Part shown: in pieces, positions 25,173 to 37,670 of the stretch | How the letters are laid out: every line of letters begins with the position of its first letter | Position numbering within the stretch: the stretch's first letter is position 1 | Assembly (NCBI RefSeq): GCF_005886345.1 | Contig: NZ_PNEC01000047.1 | Location: 1-61,181 of the forward strand | Direction of reading: 5' to 3' | DNA length: 61,181 nucleotides | Origin: Pseudoalteromonas phenolica | GTDB lineage: Bacteria; Pseudomonadota; Gammaproteobacteria; Enterobacterales; Alteromonadaceae | Made by a program: the position numbers and the translations under genes | Notes under the pieces: generated by a model | The model's database searches: none | Seen by the model: the letters and a program-made list of their open reading frames with translations, nothing else | What the model was told of the DNA's origin: nothing

Positions 25173-27242
25173 TTAATTCTGAAGTACCGAGATATCCGCT
25201 GTATTTAAGAATAAACGACTTAACTGACTTAGCAGCGCTAAACGGTTATTCTTCACCGCTTCATCGTCAGCCATTACCATCACGTTATCGAAGAAGTTAT
25301 CTACCGCTTCACGTAGGCTTGCCAATTGCGTTAATGCACCTTGATAATCGCCAGCTGCGTATACAGGTGCAAGCGCTTCGGTTAACTCAGCAACTTGTGC
25401 TGCTAGCACTTTCTCAGCGTCTTCAGCTAATAAAGCATTGTCTACTGCAGCATCGCTAGTAACATTATTCTTAGCAAGAATATTGTTTACACGCTTATTT
25501 GCCGCTGCCAAGCTTTCAGCTTCTGCCAATGTAAGGAAGTGGCTTACCGCTTTAACACGACGGTCAAAGTCAGCCGGTGAAGATGGACGACGCGCTAATA
25601 CTGCTTGGATCACATCAACACTGATACCTTCATCTTGGTACCAAGCGCGGAAACGTCCTAGCATAAATTCGAATACATCTTCAGCCACATTGTCATTACT
25701 TAGTTTATCAGCAAATAATTCCTGAGACTTAGCAACAATGTCATGGATGTCTAACTTAAGTTCTTTCTCAACCATGATGCGAAGTGCACCGATGGCTGCA
25801 CGACGAAGAGCAAACGGATCTTTGTCACCTTTTGGCGCTTGACCAATACCAAAGATACCGACTAGCGTGTCGAACTTATCTGCCAAGGCAACAGCGTAGC
25901 TTATAGGATTTGACGGTAAGTTATCACCTGCAAAACGCGGCATATATTGCTCGTTTTGTGCTAGCGCAACTTCTTCAGCTTCACCGTCGATACGTGCGTA
26001 ATGCATACCCATTACACCTTGTACGTCAGTGAACTCCATCACCATTTCAGTCATTAGGTCTGTTTTACTTAATAGACCTGCACGCTCGGCCAATGCCTTG
26101 TCTGCTCCAACTTGCTCAGCGATATAACCCGCTAATGCCGCAATGCGCTCTGATTTGTCTTTTAAAGTACCAAGCTGCTTTTGGAACAATACGCTACCTA
26201 AAGATTCTAGACGGCTTTCAAGGGTTTTCTTTTTATCTGTTTCAAAGAAGAATTGTGCATCAGCTAGACGAGGACGAACAACCTTTTCGTTACCTGAGAT
26301 AACCACACTTGGATCTTTACTTTCGATGTTAGACACGAATAGGAACTTATTAATTAAGTTGCCTGCTTTGTCTAATAGCGGGAAGTACTTCTGGTCGTCC
26401 TTCATGGTATAGATAAGTGCTTCGTCAGGCACAGCTAAGAACTCTTTTTCGAATGATGCAGTTAACGTAACTGGCCACTCAACAAGTGAAGTCACCTCTT
26501 CAAGTAAGTCCTCATCCATTGCCACAACCGCGTCAACTGCCTCAGCAGCTTCTTCAATTTGTGCACGAATTTGTGCTTTACGCGCTTCGTAGTCTGCAAT
26601 AACATAAGCTGACTTAAGCGTTTCGAACACCTCATCAGCGTGGCTTACAGTTACACGTGCTGGGTGGTGGAAACGGTGACCTTGCAGTTCATTACTGATC
26701 GCTTTACCTAGCACTTCACCTTGTACTTGTGTGTCACCAAGAAGTGCAGCCACAGTATGCACAGGACGAATAAACTGTGTCTTATTTGCGCCCCAACGCA
26801 TAGGTTTTGGAATAGGCAATTTAGCCAGCGCTTTATTAATTGCATCAGCAAGTAGCTCTGTAGCCGCTTGACCTTTTACTGTCGCACGGTGAAGTAACCA
26901 AGCGCCCTTTTCTGTTTCTAGCGTCTCAGCTTCGTTCACTTCGATACCACAACCACGCGCCCAACCCATGGCCGCTTTAGTTGGATTACCGTCAGCATCA
27001 AAAGCTGCCTTAGTCGCAGGACCACGTTTTTCTACAACTTTATCTTGCTGTTCAGTCGCAAGCGCTAAAACCTGTAAACCTAAACGGCGTGGTGATGCAT
27101 ACCAGTTGATGCTTTCAAAAGATAACTCTAATGCTTTCAACTCTTCAGTTAGGTTGTCTGAAAAAGCGGTTGCTAGTTTGCGCAGTGATTTTGGTGGTAA
27201 CTCTTCAGTACCAATTTCTACTAATAAATTTTCAGTTGTCAT
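25173..27242 (-). CDS. glyS: glycyl-tRNA synthetase beta subunit
   Basis: 689 residues, typical of the bacterial alpha2beta2 enzyme. Begins [15 protein letters not shown], the family signature. Contains the HD-like middle region (MGMHYA) and a C-terminal anticodon-binding DALR-like domain. It is 2 nt downstream of glyQ. Confidence 0.97.
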   Translation of the reverse strand: MTTENLLVEIGTEELPPKSLRKLATAFSDNLTEELKALELSFESINWYASPRRLGLQVLALATEQQDKVVEKRGPATKAAFDADGNPTKAAMGWARGCGIEVNEAETLETEKGAWLLHRATVKGQAATELLADAINKALAKLPIPKPMRWGANKTQFIRPVHTVAALLGDTQVQGEVLGKAISNELQGHRFHHPARVTVSHADEVFETLKSAYVIADYEARKAQIRAQIEEAAEAVDAVVAMDEDLLEEVTSLVEWPVTLTASFEKEFLAVPDEALIYTMKDDQKYFPLLDKAGNLINKFLFVSNIESKDPSVVISGNEKVVRPRLADAQFFFETDKKKTLESRLESLGSVLFQKQLGTLKDKSERIAALAGYIAEQVGADKALAERAGLLSKTDLMTEMVMEFTDVQGVMGMHYARIDGEAEEVALAQNEQYMPRFAGDNLPSNPISYAVALADKFDTLVGIFGIGQAPKGDKDPFALRRAAIGALRIMVEKELKLDIHDIVAKSQELFADKLSNDNVAEDVFEFMLGRFRAWYQDEGISVDVIQAVLARRPSSPADFDRRVKAVSHFLTLAEAESLAAANKRVNNILAKNNVTSDAAVDNALLAEDAEKVLAAQVAELTEALAPVYAAGDYQGALTQLASLREAVDNFFDNVMVMADDEAVKNNRLALLSQLSRLFLNTADISVLQN

Positions 27243-27244
27243 GA

Positions 27245-28144
27245 TCAGTCCTTACAAAGCGGGAAACCAAGCGCTTCACGCGCTTCATAATATGCCTGCG
27301 CACAAGCTTTAGATAACGCGCGTACACGAAGGATATAACGTTGACGCTCTGTTACTGAGATAGCATGACGGGCATCTAATAAATTGAAGGCATGAGATGC
27401 TTTCATTACCTGCTCATATGCTGGCAGTGGTAAACCTGCTGCAATTAGTTTTTCACTTTCTTTCTCACACTGATCGAACTGTGCAAACAAGGCATCAACA
27501 TCTGCGTGTTCAAAGTTATACGTCGACTGCTCAACTTCGTTCTGATGGAATACATCACCGTACGTGACTTTACCCATTGGGCCATCAGTCCATACTAAGT
27601 CATAAATACTGTCTACACCTTGTATATACATAGCTAGACGCTCTAGACCGTAAGTAATTTCGCCAGTTACCGGGGCGCATTCTAGGCCGCCCACCTGTTG
27701 GAAGTAGGTGAACTGAGTCACCTCCATGCCATTTAACCACACTTCCCAACCAAGACCCCAAGCACCTAGTGTTGGTGATTCCCAGTTATCTTCTACGAAA
27801 CGAACCTCATGTGTTAACGTATCGATGCCCATAGCAGCAAGAGAACCTAAATACAGCTCTTGAATATTATCTGGAGATGGCTTTAACACAACTTGGAATT
27901 GGTAGTAGTGTTGAAGGCGGTTTGGGTTCTCACCATAGCGGCCATCTGTAGGGCGACGACACGGTTGCACATAAGCACTCGACATTGGCTCTGGACCAAT
28001 TGATTTCAAGAATGTCAGTGGGTGGAATGTACCCGCGCCTACTTCCATATCAAGTGGCTGAGCGATCACACAGCCTTGTTGTGCCCAGTAATCCTGTAGT
28101 GCCAGGATCAAGCCTTGAAAAGTTTTTAAATCGTATTTTTGCAT
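27245..28144 (-). CDS. glyQ: glycyl-tRNA synthetase alpha subunit
   Basis: 299 residues. Class II synthetase catalytic subunit with [18 protein letters not shown] near the start, [20 protein letters not shown] and [17 protein letters not shown]. Together with GlyS it charges tRNA-Gly. First gene of glyQS, with a 177-bp upstream gap that also holds the gyrB terminator. Confidence 0.97.
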   Translation of the reverse strand: MQKYDLKTFQGLILALQDYWAQQGCVIAQPLDMEVGAGTFHPLTFLKSIGPEPMSSAYVQPCRRPTDGRYGENPNRLQHYYQFQVVLKPSPDNIQELYLGSLAAMGIDTLTHEVRFVEDNWESPTLGAWGLGWEVWLNGMEVTQFTYFQQVGGLECAPVTGEITYGLERLAMYIQGVDSIYDLVWTDGPMGKVTYGDVFHQNEVEQSTYNFEHADVDALFAQFDQCEKESEKLIAAGLPLPAYEQVMKASHAFNLLDARHAISVTERQRYILRVRALSKACAQAYYEAREALGFPLCKD

Positions 28145-28276
28145 AGTTGGCTTAATTTAATTTGGCTCATTGCGCCTAGTAGAGCTCACTGAGTGGCTAT
28201 TAGCGCAGGGTTTTGTGATTGAAAATTATGCTCAGTATACCGCGTGCTGTGCAGGGTTTTAAGCATCAAACATAAA

Positions 28277-28304
28277 AAAAGGCGGGAAAACCCGCCTTTT
28301 TAAA
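28277..28304. terminator. terminator of the dnaA-dnaN-recF-gyrB operon
   Basis: Stem AAAAGGCGGG / CCCGCCTTTT with an AAAA loop, 18 nt past the gyrB stop, flanked by A- and T-tracts. Confidence 0.88.
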
Positions 28305-28321
28305 TATTATTTATAACTCGA

Positions 28322-30760
<2,439 letters not shown>

Positions 30761-31846
30761 TTATGTTGTTAAACTGCCATGTTTCACGTGGAACATTTTC
30801 TTTTCTCTTTGTATTGGTTCCACAACAGCAGAAATACTTTCAGCAGTAATAGCCGTAATAAATAGCTGTGACTGACATAATTTTAATAATTCAGCCACGC
30901 TTTTCATCGTTTCTTCCCCTAGCTCTGAGGGCAAGTCATCGATAAGCAAAATTGACTGCTTTTTAGTTTCGGTCTCAATTAAGGTGTTTTGCGTAATCTT
31001 TAACGCATACAACAACAGCTTTAACTGACCCCGAGAAAAAATATTTTCTATACTATGACCATTTATATAAAAGCTAAAATCAGCTTTATGCGGTCCTTTA
31101 CTTGTATAGCCAAGCTTAACGTCACGCTCAAAGTTCGCTTTTAGCGTGCTAGCTAAGTCTTCTTTCCAACCAGCATCATAACGTAATTCTAGGCCAGAAA
31201 ATATAGGTATTTGATCCACTATTTTATCAAAAAAATACGCATTAAACCTCTCTATATAGGCTTTTCTTGAGATATTTATTTGATCAGCCACCTTAACGAA
31301 TTCAACGTCCCAGAATTTGATTTGCTCGGCGTAATTATGTGGACGGGATTTAAGGAGTGCATTGCGTTGCTTCAGAATTTTATTGAACTGACGCCAGGCA
31401 TTAAAAAAAGATTGTTCCACGTGGAACACACCTAAATCTAAAAACTTTCTACGCTCTTTAGGGCCACCAAAAAACAACTCGTAGCTTTCAGGTGTGATAA
31501 CTTGCACTGGTAAAAGTTGCGCCAACTCCGAGATTTTTCTACTCGCTTGACCTTGTATTTTAAGCTGTGTTTCACCCTGCTTATTTTTACTAATACCTAC
31601 AGGTATAGACAAGTTAAGGTGTTGTTTTTTAGCATGAACAATACAAGCGTCTTGTTCGTAGTGAATAAGGAGTTTCTGCTTGTTAGTACGAAAAGATTTA
31701 CCGTGAGAAAGAAAATAGATGGCTTCGAGAAGACTGGTTTTTCCACTGCCATTCGCACCATAGATGATATTAATGTCTGCGCTTGGCTGAAAAGATAAAG
31801 CCTCAATATTTCGAAAATGATTGAGGCTAATATGATTCAAGCTCAT
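30761..31846 (-). CDS. recF: DNA repair and replication protein RecF
   Basis: 361 residues. SMC-like ATPase: Walker A GANGSGKTSLLEAI (30-43), ABC signature-like FSRGQLKLLLYALK, Walker B LLIDDLPSELG. Promotes RecA loading at gaps with RecOR. It follows dnaN by 3 nt. Confidence 0.96.
   Translation of the reverse strand: MSLNHISLNHFRNIEALSFQPSADINIIYGANGSGKTSLLEAIYFLSHGKSFRTNKQKLLIHYEQDACIVHAKKQHLNLSIPVGISKNKQGETQLKIQGQASRKISELAQLLPVQVITPESYELFFGGPKERRKFLDLGVFHVEQSFFNAWRQFNKILKQRNALLKSRPHNYAEQIKFWDVEFVKVADQINISRKAYIERFNAYFFDKIVDQIPIFSGLELRYDAGWKEDLASTLKANFERDVKLGYTSKGPHKADFSFYINGHSIENIFSRGQLKLLLYALKITQNTLIETETKKQSILLIDDLPSELGEETMKSVAELLKLCQSQLFITAITAESISAVVEPIQREKKMFHVKHGSLTT
30779..30794. promoter_or_regulatory. 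parS-like site at the 3' end of recF
   Basis: ATGTTTCACGTGGAAC overlaps the C-terminal codons of recF (the -MFHVKH- stretch) and matches the conserved parS palindrome TGTTTCACGTGAAACA in 14 of 16 bases. A second, similar sequence, GTTCCACGTGGAAC, lies inside recF at 31414-31427 and is a perfect 14-bp palindrome. ParB is encoded 13 kb away, and parS sites usually lie close to oriC, so both are good ParB-binding candidates. Confidence 0.7.
31414..31427. promoter_or_regulatory. second parS-like palindrome inside recF
   Basis: GTTCCACGTGGAAC, perfectly self-complementary, inside the recF coding region (FHVEQ codons). It keeps the central CACGTG and outer GTT/AAC of parS with changed intermediate bases. 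Confidence 0.65.
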
Positions 31847-31849
31847 AAA

Positions 31850-32953
31850 CTATAGACGCATTGGCATCACAACATACATTGCATCATCTTGGCTTACGCC
31901 CTCAATTAATGCACTTGAGTTTGAGTCAGATAAAGTGAACTGAACATCTTCAGTTTTTAATGTATTAAGTACGTCTAAAACATAAGAAACGTTAAAGCCA
32001 ATTTCTAAGTCATCGCCTTGATAACCCACTTCAACAACTTCTTCTGCTTGTTCTTGTTCAGGGTTGTTTGCTGTGATCTTCAATAAGCCACTTGATAAAT
32101 TAAGGCGAACACCACGGAACTTCTCATTCGATAAAATAGAAACACGTTGGAATGCACTACGTAACCACTCGCGATTTGCAGTTACTAATTTATCGCCACC
32201 TCGTGGTAGAACACGACGATAATCAGGAAAACGACCATCAACTAATTTACTGGTGAAAGTAAATTCACCATCAATTAGGCGCACATGGTTCGCACCAAAC
32301 TGAATTGTGATTAGTTCATCGTCAGCAGGTAAAAGGCGCATAATTTCTTGCACACCCTTTCTTGGAATAATTAACTGACGCTGGGTATTTAAAGATTCAG
32401 ATAATGGCTGAGCAGCAATTGCTAAACGGTGACCATCAGTGGCAACGGTTTTAATTTCACTGTTATCCACTTCAAATGACATACCATTTAAATAATAACG
32501 CACATCTTGGTTCGCCATTGAGAAATGCGTGCTTTCTAGTAGACGTCTTAACTCTAAACGGGTCGTCTTGAATTCAACTTCACCATCCCACTGTTCGAGG
32601 TTTGGAAAATCTTCAGCAGCTAACGTCGTTAATGAAAAGCGACTTTTTCCACTGGTTAGAAGTACTTGATGTTCTTGCATCGAAAAAGTGAGTTCAGAAC
32701 CATCAGGTAAGCTTTTACAAATATCGAGTAGTTTCTTAGCCGGCAAAGTAAGTTTGGCGTCTTCTGCTGGATTTTCAAGGTGCGAACTTGCAACCAGTTC
32801 AATCTCTAAATCAGTACCCGTCATCGCCAACACACCGTCTTTGATTTCTAACAATACATTAGAAAGAATAGGTAGCGTGTGTTTGCGCTCAATGGCACCA
32901 GAAACCTGCATTAACGGCTTTAAAAATTGCTCTCTTGAAATTGTAATTTGCAT
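31850..32953 (-). CDS. dnaN: DNA polymerase III beta clamp
   Basis: 367 residues, three clamp domains. Begins MQITISREQFLKPLMQVSGAIERKHTLPILSN-like and ends with the conserved YVVMPMRL C-terminus. Sliding clamp dimer for Pol III and for RIDA control of DnaA. 19 nt after dnaA. Confidence 0.98.
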   Translation of the reverse strand: MQITISREQFLKPLMQVSGAIERKHTLPILSNVLLEIKDGVLAMTGTDLEIELVASSHLENPAEDAKLTLPAKKLLDICKSLPDGSELTFSMQEHQVLLTSGKSRFSLTTLAAEDFPNLEQWDGEVEFKTTRLELRRLLESTHFSMANQDVRYYLNGMSFEVDNSEIKTVATDGHRLAIAAQPLSESLNTQRQLIIPRKGVQEIMRLLPADDELITIQFGANHVRLIDGEFTFTSKLVDGRFPDYRRVLPRGGDKLVTANREWLRSAFQRVSILSNEKFRGVRLNLSSGLLKITANNPEQEQAEEVVEVGYQGDDLEIGFNVSYVLDVLNTLKTEDVQFTLSDSNSSALIEGVSQDDAMYVVMPMRL

Positions 32954-32972
32954 AATAAATTAAGCCCGAAAA

Positions 32973-34370
32973 TTAAGACGACAATGTTCTAATTAAATTT
33001 TGATAATCTTCTTTTACCTCATGACTTTCATCACGAAGTGATTTTACCTTACGGCAAGCATGTAACACGGTGGTGTGATCTCGGCCACCAAATGCATCAC
33101 CAATTTCAGGTAAACTGTGGTTTGTTAATTCTTTAGATAACGCCATCGCCACTTGTCTTGGTCTTGCAACCGAACGACTACGACGTTTAGATAATAGATC
33201 AGAAACGCGAATACGATAGTACTCGGCAACAGTACGTTGAATGTTATCGATCGTAACCAGTTTATCTTGCAATGCTAATAAGTCACGCAGTGCTTCTTTT
33301 ACGAAATCGATAGAAATTGGACGACCTGTGAAGTTTGCATTTGCAATCACACGGTTAAGCGCCCCTTCTAATTCACGTACATTTGAACGCAATTTTTTCG
33401 CGATAAAGAAAGCCACTTCATGCGGTAAATTAATATTACTTTGCTGTGCTTTCTTCATCAGGATTGCCACACGCGTTTCGAGTTCAGGTGGCTCAATGGC
33501 AATGGTTAAACCCCAACCAAAACGAGATTTTAATCTGTCTTCTACCCCTTCAATTTCTTTTGGGTAACGGTCAGAGGTCAAAATAATTTGCTGGTTACCT
33601 TCTAATAAAGCATTAAAGGTATGGAAAAACTCTTCTTGCGAACGCTCTTTGTTTGCGAAGAATTGAATGTCATCGATCATCAAAGCGTCAACACTGCGGT
33701 AATAACGCTTAAACTCTTCAATGGCATTATTTTGTAGCGCTTTAACCATGTCTTGAACAAAACGTTCAGAGTGCATATAAACAATTTTGGCATCTTTTTT
33801 CTTTTCCATGATGCCATTACCCACCGCGTGTAAAAGGTGAGTTTTACCTAAACCTGTACCACCATATATAAAGACAGGGTTAAACGCATTACCCGGGTTA
33901 TCGGCAACTTGCGTTGCAGCCGCTTTAGCTAACTGGTTTGATTTACCTTCAACGAAGTTATCAAACGTATAGTTTTCTTTAATATTAGATTTATAACCAG
34001 ATTTAGGTGCGGGCTCTACTTTTTGTTCAGTAACAGGCTGAGGTGTTACTTGAGCTTGTTCGCTGCTAGTTGCTTGAGGTGAGACATTATTTGTCTGCTC
34101 TGCAGCAGTATTTACTTGAGCGGCCGCAGGGGTACCAACGTCAAAACGCAACTCAGGCGCTTCATCACCACAAATTTCAACTAATAACTCATTGATACGA
34201 TTGAGGTACTTTTCTCTAACCCAATCTAAAACAAAGCGATTAGGTGCATAAATGGTCAAAGTATCATCGGTACTCTCTGCTTGCAGTGGCCTAACCCACA
34301 TACTAAATTGCTGAGATGGCAATTCATCTTGCAACACATATAAACAACTTTGCCAAACAGACAGATACAC
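32973..34370 (-). CDS. dnaA: chromosomal replication initiator DnaA
   Basis: 465 residues from GTG 34370. Domain I ([15 protein letters not shown]...[11 protein letters not shown]), a variable Gln/Thr-rich domain II (about 78-125), AAA+ domain III with Walker [10 protein letters not shown] (170-178), Walker B DDIQFF, and the domain IV helix-turn-helix with [16 protein letters not shown] place the start at GTG 34370, because GGAG precedes it and enteric DnaA begins at the same point; the ATG at 34406 has no ribosome-binding site and would add 12 atypical residues. DnaA-ATP binds the boxes at oriC 6 kb away and one in its own promoter region. Confidence 0.95.
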   Translation of the reverse strand: MYLSVWQSCLYVLQDELPSQQFSMWVRPLQAESTDDTLTIYAPNRFVLDWVREKYLNRINELLVEICGDEAPELRFDVGTPAAAQVNTAAEQTNNVSPQATSSEQAQVTPQPVTEQKVEPAPKSGYKSNIKENYTFDNFVEGKSNQLAKAAATQVADNPGNAFNPVFIYGGTGLGKTHLLHAVGNGIMEKKKDAKIVYMHSERFVQDMVKALQNNAIEEFKRYYRSVDALMIDDIQFFANKERSQEEFFHTFNALLEGNQQIILTSDRYPKEIEGVEDRLKSRFGWGLTIAIEPPELETRVAILMKKAQQSNINLPHEVAFFIAKKLRSNVRELEGALNRVIANANFTGRPISIDFVKEALRDLLALQDKLVTIDNIQRTVAEYYRIRVSDLLSKRRSRSVARPRQVAMALSKELTNHSLPEIGDAFGGRDHTTVLHACRKVKSLRDESHEVKEDYQNLIRTLSS

Positions 34371-34477
34371 GCTGAACAACTCCAATGGGTTAATATTCCC
34401 GTACATCGTAAAGAGTACAAGAATTGATTAATTATTATCACAAAATATAAGTGGAAGCTGGGTATTATGAATTGATC

Positions 34478-34486
34478 TTATCCACA
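34478..34486 (+). promoter_or_regulatory. DnaA box in the dnaA promoter
   Basis: Perfect TTATCCACA on the plus strand. On the minus strand it falls between a TTGAAG -35-like hexamer and a CATAAT -10-like hexamer (18-bp spacer) upstream of dnaA. This position would let DnaA repress its own gene; the promoter assignment is inference. Confidence 0.65.
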
Positions 34487-34813
34487 ACTTCAATATTGAC
34501 TTTTGCAAAAACTAGGATCTTGTTGACAAAAATAAACAAACAACTGTTTTATAAGGTTTTTTATTTTAGATCCGAGCAATAAATCATAACAAAAAACAAC
34601 CAAGATCACACGCGATAATTGTGATCAAATTAAGTTTTCCCAAGCTTTTGTTCAGATTGACCCCAAGACCTGTGGAAAACCCAAATAAGATCAGATCCTT
34701 TAAGATCTGCAATGCTTTTTATCTCGATCACGGGTATAATGCAGCCGCTTTTATATAGAGCGAATCAAGTTGATTATTTTTACAACTATTTTGCCCTGTA
34801 AATGAGATTATCA

Positions 34814-34842
34814 TTGACTTTCGTCGTCCTCGGCATTAATAT
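34814..34842 (+). promoter_or_regulatory. rpmH-rnpA promoter
   Basis: TTGACT (34814-34819), 17-bp spacer, TAATAT (34837-34842), about 80 bp before the rpmH ATG. Near-consensus sigma70 promoter of the ribosomal protein/RNase P operon. Confidence 0.75.
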
Positions 34843-34922
34843 CTCGCGCTCGCAATGGCACCTGTGCCAGGATCGCGACCTGCATAGGATGTTTTAACCT
34901 TAACCGATCGGATGGAATTGTT

Positions 34923-35057
34923 ATGAAAAGAACTTTTCAACCTAGCGTATTAAAGCGTAAGCGTACTCACGGTTTCCGTGCACGTATGGCTACTGCTAAC
35001 GGCCGTAAAGTTTTAGCACGTCGTCGTGCTAAAGGTCGTAAAGTACTTTCTGCTTAA
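34923..35057 (+). CDS. rpmH: 50S ribosomal protein L34
   Basis: 44 residues, extremely basic, beginning [19 protein letters not shown] and ending KVLSA; near-identical to L34 across gammaproteobacteria. ATG 34923 with GGA upstream. First gene of rpmH-rnpA-yidD-yidC-mnmE, rightward and divergent from dnaA. Confidence 0.98.
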   Translation: MKRTFQPSVLKRKRTHGFRARMATANGRKVLARRRAKGRKVLSA

Positions 35058-35063
35058 TCATTA

Positions 35064-35492
35064 GTGGAAAGCTTTAGCTTTAGCAGGGAGTTACGTCTGT
35101 TAACTCCCTCGCACTACTCCCGCATATTCAATGAACCTGCTCGTGCAGCAACACCTTTCTTTACTTTATTAGCTAAACCAAATGAAGCTGGTCAACCAAG
35201 ACTAGGTCTCACTGTTGCTAAAAAACGTTGTAAACTGGCTGTTCAAAGAAACCGAATTAAACGTCTTGCCCGTGAGAGCTTTCGTTTAAATCAACATAAA
35301 CTTGATAACATCGATATTGTCTTGATGGTTAAATCAGGTGTTGATGAACAATCAAATGAAGAGCTAACTAAACAGCTTAATAAACTTTGGTTAAAAATAA
35401 ATGAACGTTGTAAGCCAGGTGCTCCAAAACCTAAACCTTACAAAAAGCGTCCTTATAAAGGTAAGAAACCAGCTAAAACTCAGCAAAAGTAG
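35064..35492 (+). CDS. rnpA: ribonuclease P protein component
   Basis: 142 residues from GTG 35064, 6 nt after rpmH. Contains FSRELRLLTPSHYSRIF at the start and the RNA-binding signature KKRCKLAVQRNRIKRLARESFR. Works with RnpB RNA to mature tRNA 5' ends. The C-terminal 30 residues are a Lys/Pro-rich tail beyond the usual fold. Confidence 0.96.
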   Translation: MESFSFSRELRLLTPSHYSRIFNEPARAATPFFTLLAKPNEAGQPRLGLTVAKKRCKLAVQRNRIKRLARESFRLNQHKLDNIDIVLMVKSGVDEQSNEELTKQLNKLWLKINERCKPGAPKPKPYKKRPYKGKKPAKTQQK

Positions 35493-35573
35493 TGTATTAA
35501 ACTTCTGCTGAATAGCTTTACCCCCCTATTTAAGGTATCTTTAGCTCACCTTTTAAACATTCAATGCGTGACC

Positions 35574-35867
35574 ATGGCACAAGCTAAAAAAAAGTTGACC
35601 TTTGCATGGCTATTAAGCCTGCCGAAACTTGCTTTAATTGTGCTGATTAAAGGCTATCAAAATTTTATTAGTCCGTTACTTGGTCCTCACTGTCGCTTTA
35701 ACCCAACTTGCTCCAGTTATGCAATTCAGGCAATTAATTGTCATGGATCGATAAAAGGGAGTTGGTTAGCGCTCAAACGCATATTAAAATGTCACCCTTT
35801 AAGCGCAGGTGGGGATGACCCCGTACCTGAGAAGTCCAACAAAGTTAAACACCAACACGAGAAATAA
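35574..35867 (+). CDS. yidD: membrane protein insertion efficiency factor YidD
   Basis: 97 residues from ATG 35574. Shows the family signature [23 protein letters not shown] followed by [15 protein letters not shown] and GGDDPVP. Peripheral inner-membrane protein helping YidC. A GTG 6 nt upstream is an alternative start; neither has a strong ribosome-binding site. It lies 81 bp after rnpA and 8 bp before yidC. Confidence 0.94.
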   Translation: MAQAKKKLTFAWLLSLPKLALIVLIKGYQNFISPLLGPHCRFNPTCSSYAIQAINCHGSIKGSWLALKRILKCHPLSAGGDDPVPEKSNKVKHQHEK

Positions 35868-35875
35868 GAGCTGTT

Positions 35876-37519
35876 ATGGAATCACAACGCACGTTTTTAT
35901 TTATCGGTTTATTGCTTGTATCGTTTTTATTGTTCCAAGAGTGGAATAATGAAAAACTTCAAGCGAATGCCGATACCAGTGCCACTACACAACAAGTCAC
36001 TGCACCTTCTTCATCAATCGCGCAAGATGATGATGTGCCAGCATCAACTCAAAACGATGTACCAGCCGCAGTTACTAAAGCAGTTCGTTCAGTTATCACA
36101 GTTAAAACTGACGTACTAGATGTAAAAATTGACACCAAAGGCGGTGATGTTGTTGAAGCGAAGTTATTACAACACGCAGAAACACATGGCAGCGATACAC
36201 CATTTTTACTGTTAGGTGAATTTGAAGGCCGCCAGTATATTTCACAAAGCGGTTTAATTGGATTACATGGTCCGGATGCAAACCCTGAAGGTCGCCCTGT
36301 TTATACCGCGCCACAAAAAGCGTATGAACTATCAGGCGATGAGTTACGTGTACCACTGACTTTTGTTGATAACAAAGGTGTTCAGTACACAAAAACTTAT
36401 GTATTTAAAGCGGGTAAGTATGATGTTGCATTAGAATACACAGTCAACAACACCACTGCTGACCCAATCCAAGTTCAGCTTTACACGCAAGTTAAGCGCA
36501 CTGTGCAAGCAAAAGGCAGCATGGTTGAGCAAACTTACTTAGGCGCAACTTATGGTACTTCTGAAGAGCCGTATGAAAAGTATAGCTTCGAAGATATGGC
36601 TGAAGCGAACTTAAGCAAAAACACGCAAGGTGGTTATATTGCTTTCATTCAGCACTATTTCTTAAGTGCTTGGGTACCAGACCAAACCGTAAACAACACA
36701 GTTTATACATTACTGCGTAATAACCAAGGTATCATTGGTATTAAAGGCGAAGCGGTAAATGTACAAGCAAACAGCACGACCAACATTAACTCAACTTTCT
36801 ATATGGGTCCAAAAGATGGTGATGCACTTGAAGCTATCCATGAAGACCTAGATTTAGCAGTAGACTTCGGTTGGTTATGGTTTATTTCTCAGCCACTACT
36901 TGTCCTTCTAAAACTACTTTATAGCTTCATCGGTAACTGGGGTGTGGCAATCATCGCTATCACTATTTTAGTTAAGATGGCACTTTACCCACTGACTAAA
37001 GCGCAGTACACGTCTATGGCTAAGATGCGTGCGCTTCAACCTAAGATGATGCAATTAAAAGAGCGCTATGGTGATGACCGTCAAAAGATGGGTCAAGCTA
37101 CAATGGAGCTTTACCGCAAAGAGAAAGTAAACCCTATGGGTGGTTGCTTGCCGTTATTACTGCAAATGCCTATTTTCTTAGCGCTATTCTATGTATTCCT
37201 AGAGTCACCTGAATTACGTCATGCTGAATTCATGTTCTGGCTAACAGACCTATCGGCAAAAGACCCATACTACGTATTACCGATTCTATTTGGTGCAAGT
37301 ATGTTCTTAACGCAGAAACTGCAGCCTATGACAGTGACGGATCCTATGCAACAAAAGATGATGACGTATATGCCAATCGTATTTACGTTCTTCTTCATCT
37401 TATTCCCATTCCCATCAGGTCTAGTACTTTACTGGTTAGTATCTAACTTGATCACCATTGCACAGATGCTTTACATCTACCGTGGAATGGAAAAACAAGG
37501 GATCAAAGTTCGCGACTAA
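35876..37519 (+). CDS. yidC: membrane protein insertase YidC
   Basis: 547 residues. N-terminal membrane anchor (about 6-20), large periplasmic beta-supersandwich domain (about 65-335), then five membrane segments of the conserved Oxa1/YidC core with KMALYPLTKAQYTSMAKM and NPMGGCLPLLLQMPIF. Inserts and folds inner-membrane proteins with or without SecYEG, including ATP synthase subunit c encoded 9 kb downstream. Confidence 0.97.
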   Translation: MESQRTFLFIGLLLVSFLLFQEWNNEKLQANADTSATTQQVTAPSSSIAQDDDVPASTQNDVPAAVTKAVRSVITVKTDVLDVKIDTKGGDVVEAKLLQHAETHGSDTPFLLLGEFEGRQYISQSGLIGLHGPDANPEGRPVYTAPQKAYELSGDELRVPLTFVDNKGVQYTKTYVFKAGKYDVALEYTVNNTTADPIQVQLYTQVKRTVQAKGSMVEQTYLGATYGTSEEPYEKYSFEDMAEANLSKNTQGGYIAFIQHYFLSAWVPDQTVNNTVYTLLRNNQGIIGIKGEAVNVQANSTTNINSTFYMGPKDGDALEAIHEDLDLAVDFGWLWFISQPLLVLLKLLYSFIGNWGVAIIAITILVKMALYPLTKAQYTSMAKMRALQPKMMQLKERYGDDRQKMGQATMELYRKEKVNPMGGCLPLLLQMPIFLALFYVFLESPELRHAEFMFWLTDLSAKDPYYVLPILFGASMFLTQKLQPMTVTDPMQQKMMTYMPIVFTFFFILFPFPSGLVLYWLVSNLITIAQMLYIYRGMEKQGIKVRD

Positions 37520-37540
37520 TCGCCGACTTTAAACACTTCA

Positions 37541-37569
37541 AAACGCCTGCTTATTGCAGGCGTTTTTGT
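37541..37569 (+). terminator. terminator after yidC
   Basis: Stem AAACGCCTGC / GCAGGCGTTT with a 5-nt loop and T-rich tail, 22 nt past yidC. Separates yidC from mnmE. Confidence 0.88.
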
Positions 37570-37670
37570 TTCAGCCTTGATAACTTACATTTCTCAACTC
37601 TGCCCAATCTGGCTGACCCTGATGCTTTAGAGTACAATTGCAGTATTGTAATTGCTCAGCAAAAGAATCC

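Larger units (their letters stand above)
34371..34922. promoter_or_regulatory. dnaA / rpmH divergent promoter region
   Basis: About 550 bp without a protein gene. Contains one perfect DnaA box (34478-34486), nine GATC sites between 34474 and 34726, a candidate leftward dnaA promoter and a strong rightward rpmH promoter. The GATC density is above chance but lower than at the mioC-mnmG origin, and only one perfect DnaA box is visible. Confidence 0.7.

Noticed and set aside
25118..25459. 113-codon plus-strand ORF opposite the glyS 3' end
   Set aside because: It is antisense to a highly conserved gene, starts within the glyS terminator and its composition follows the glyS codons.
34371..34922. 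dnaA-rpmH gap as the replication origin
   Set aside because: It has only one perfect DnaA box and no tandem AT-rich repeats. The mioC-mnmG gap has the full set of origin elements.
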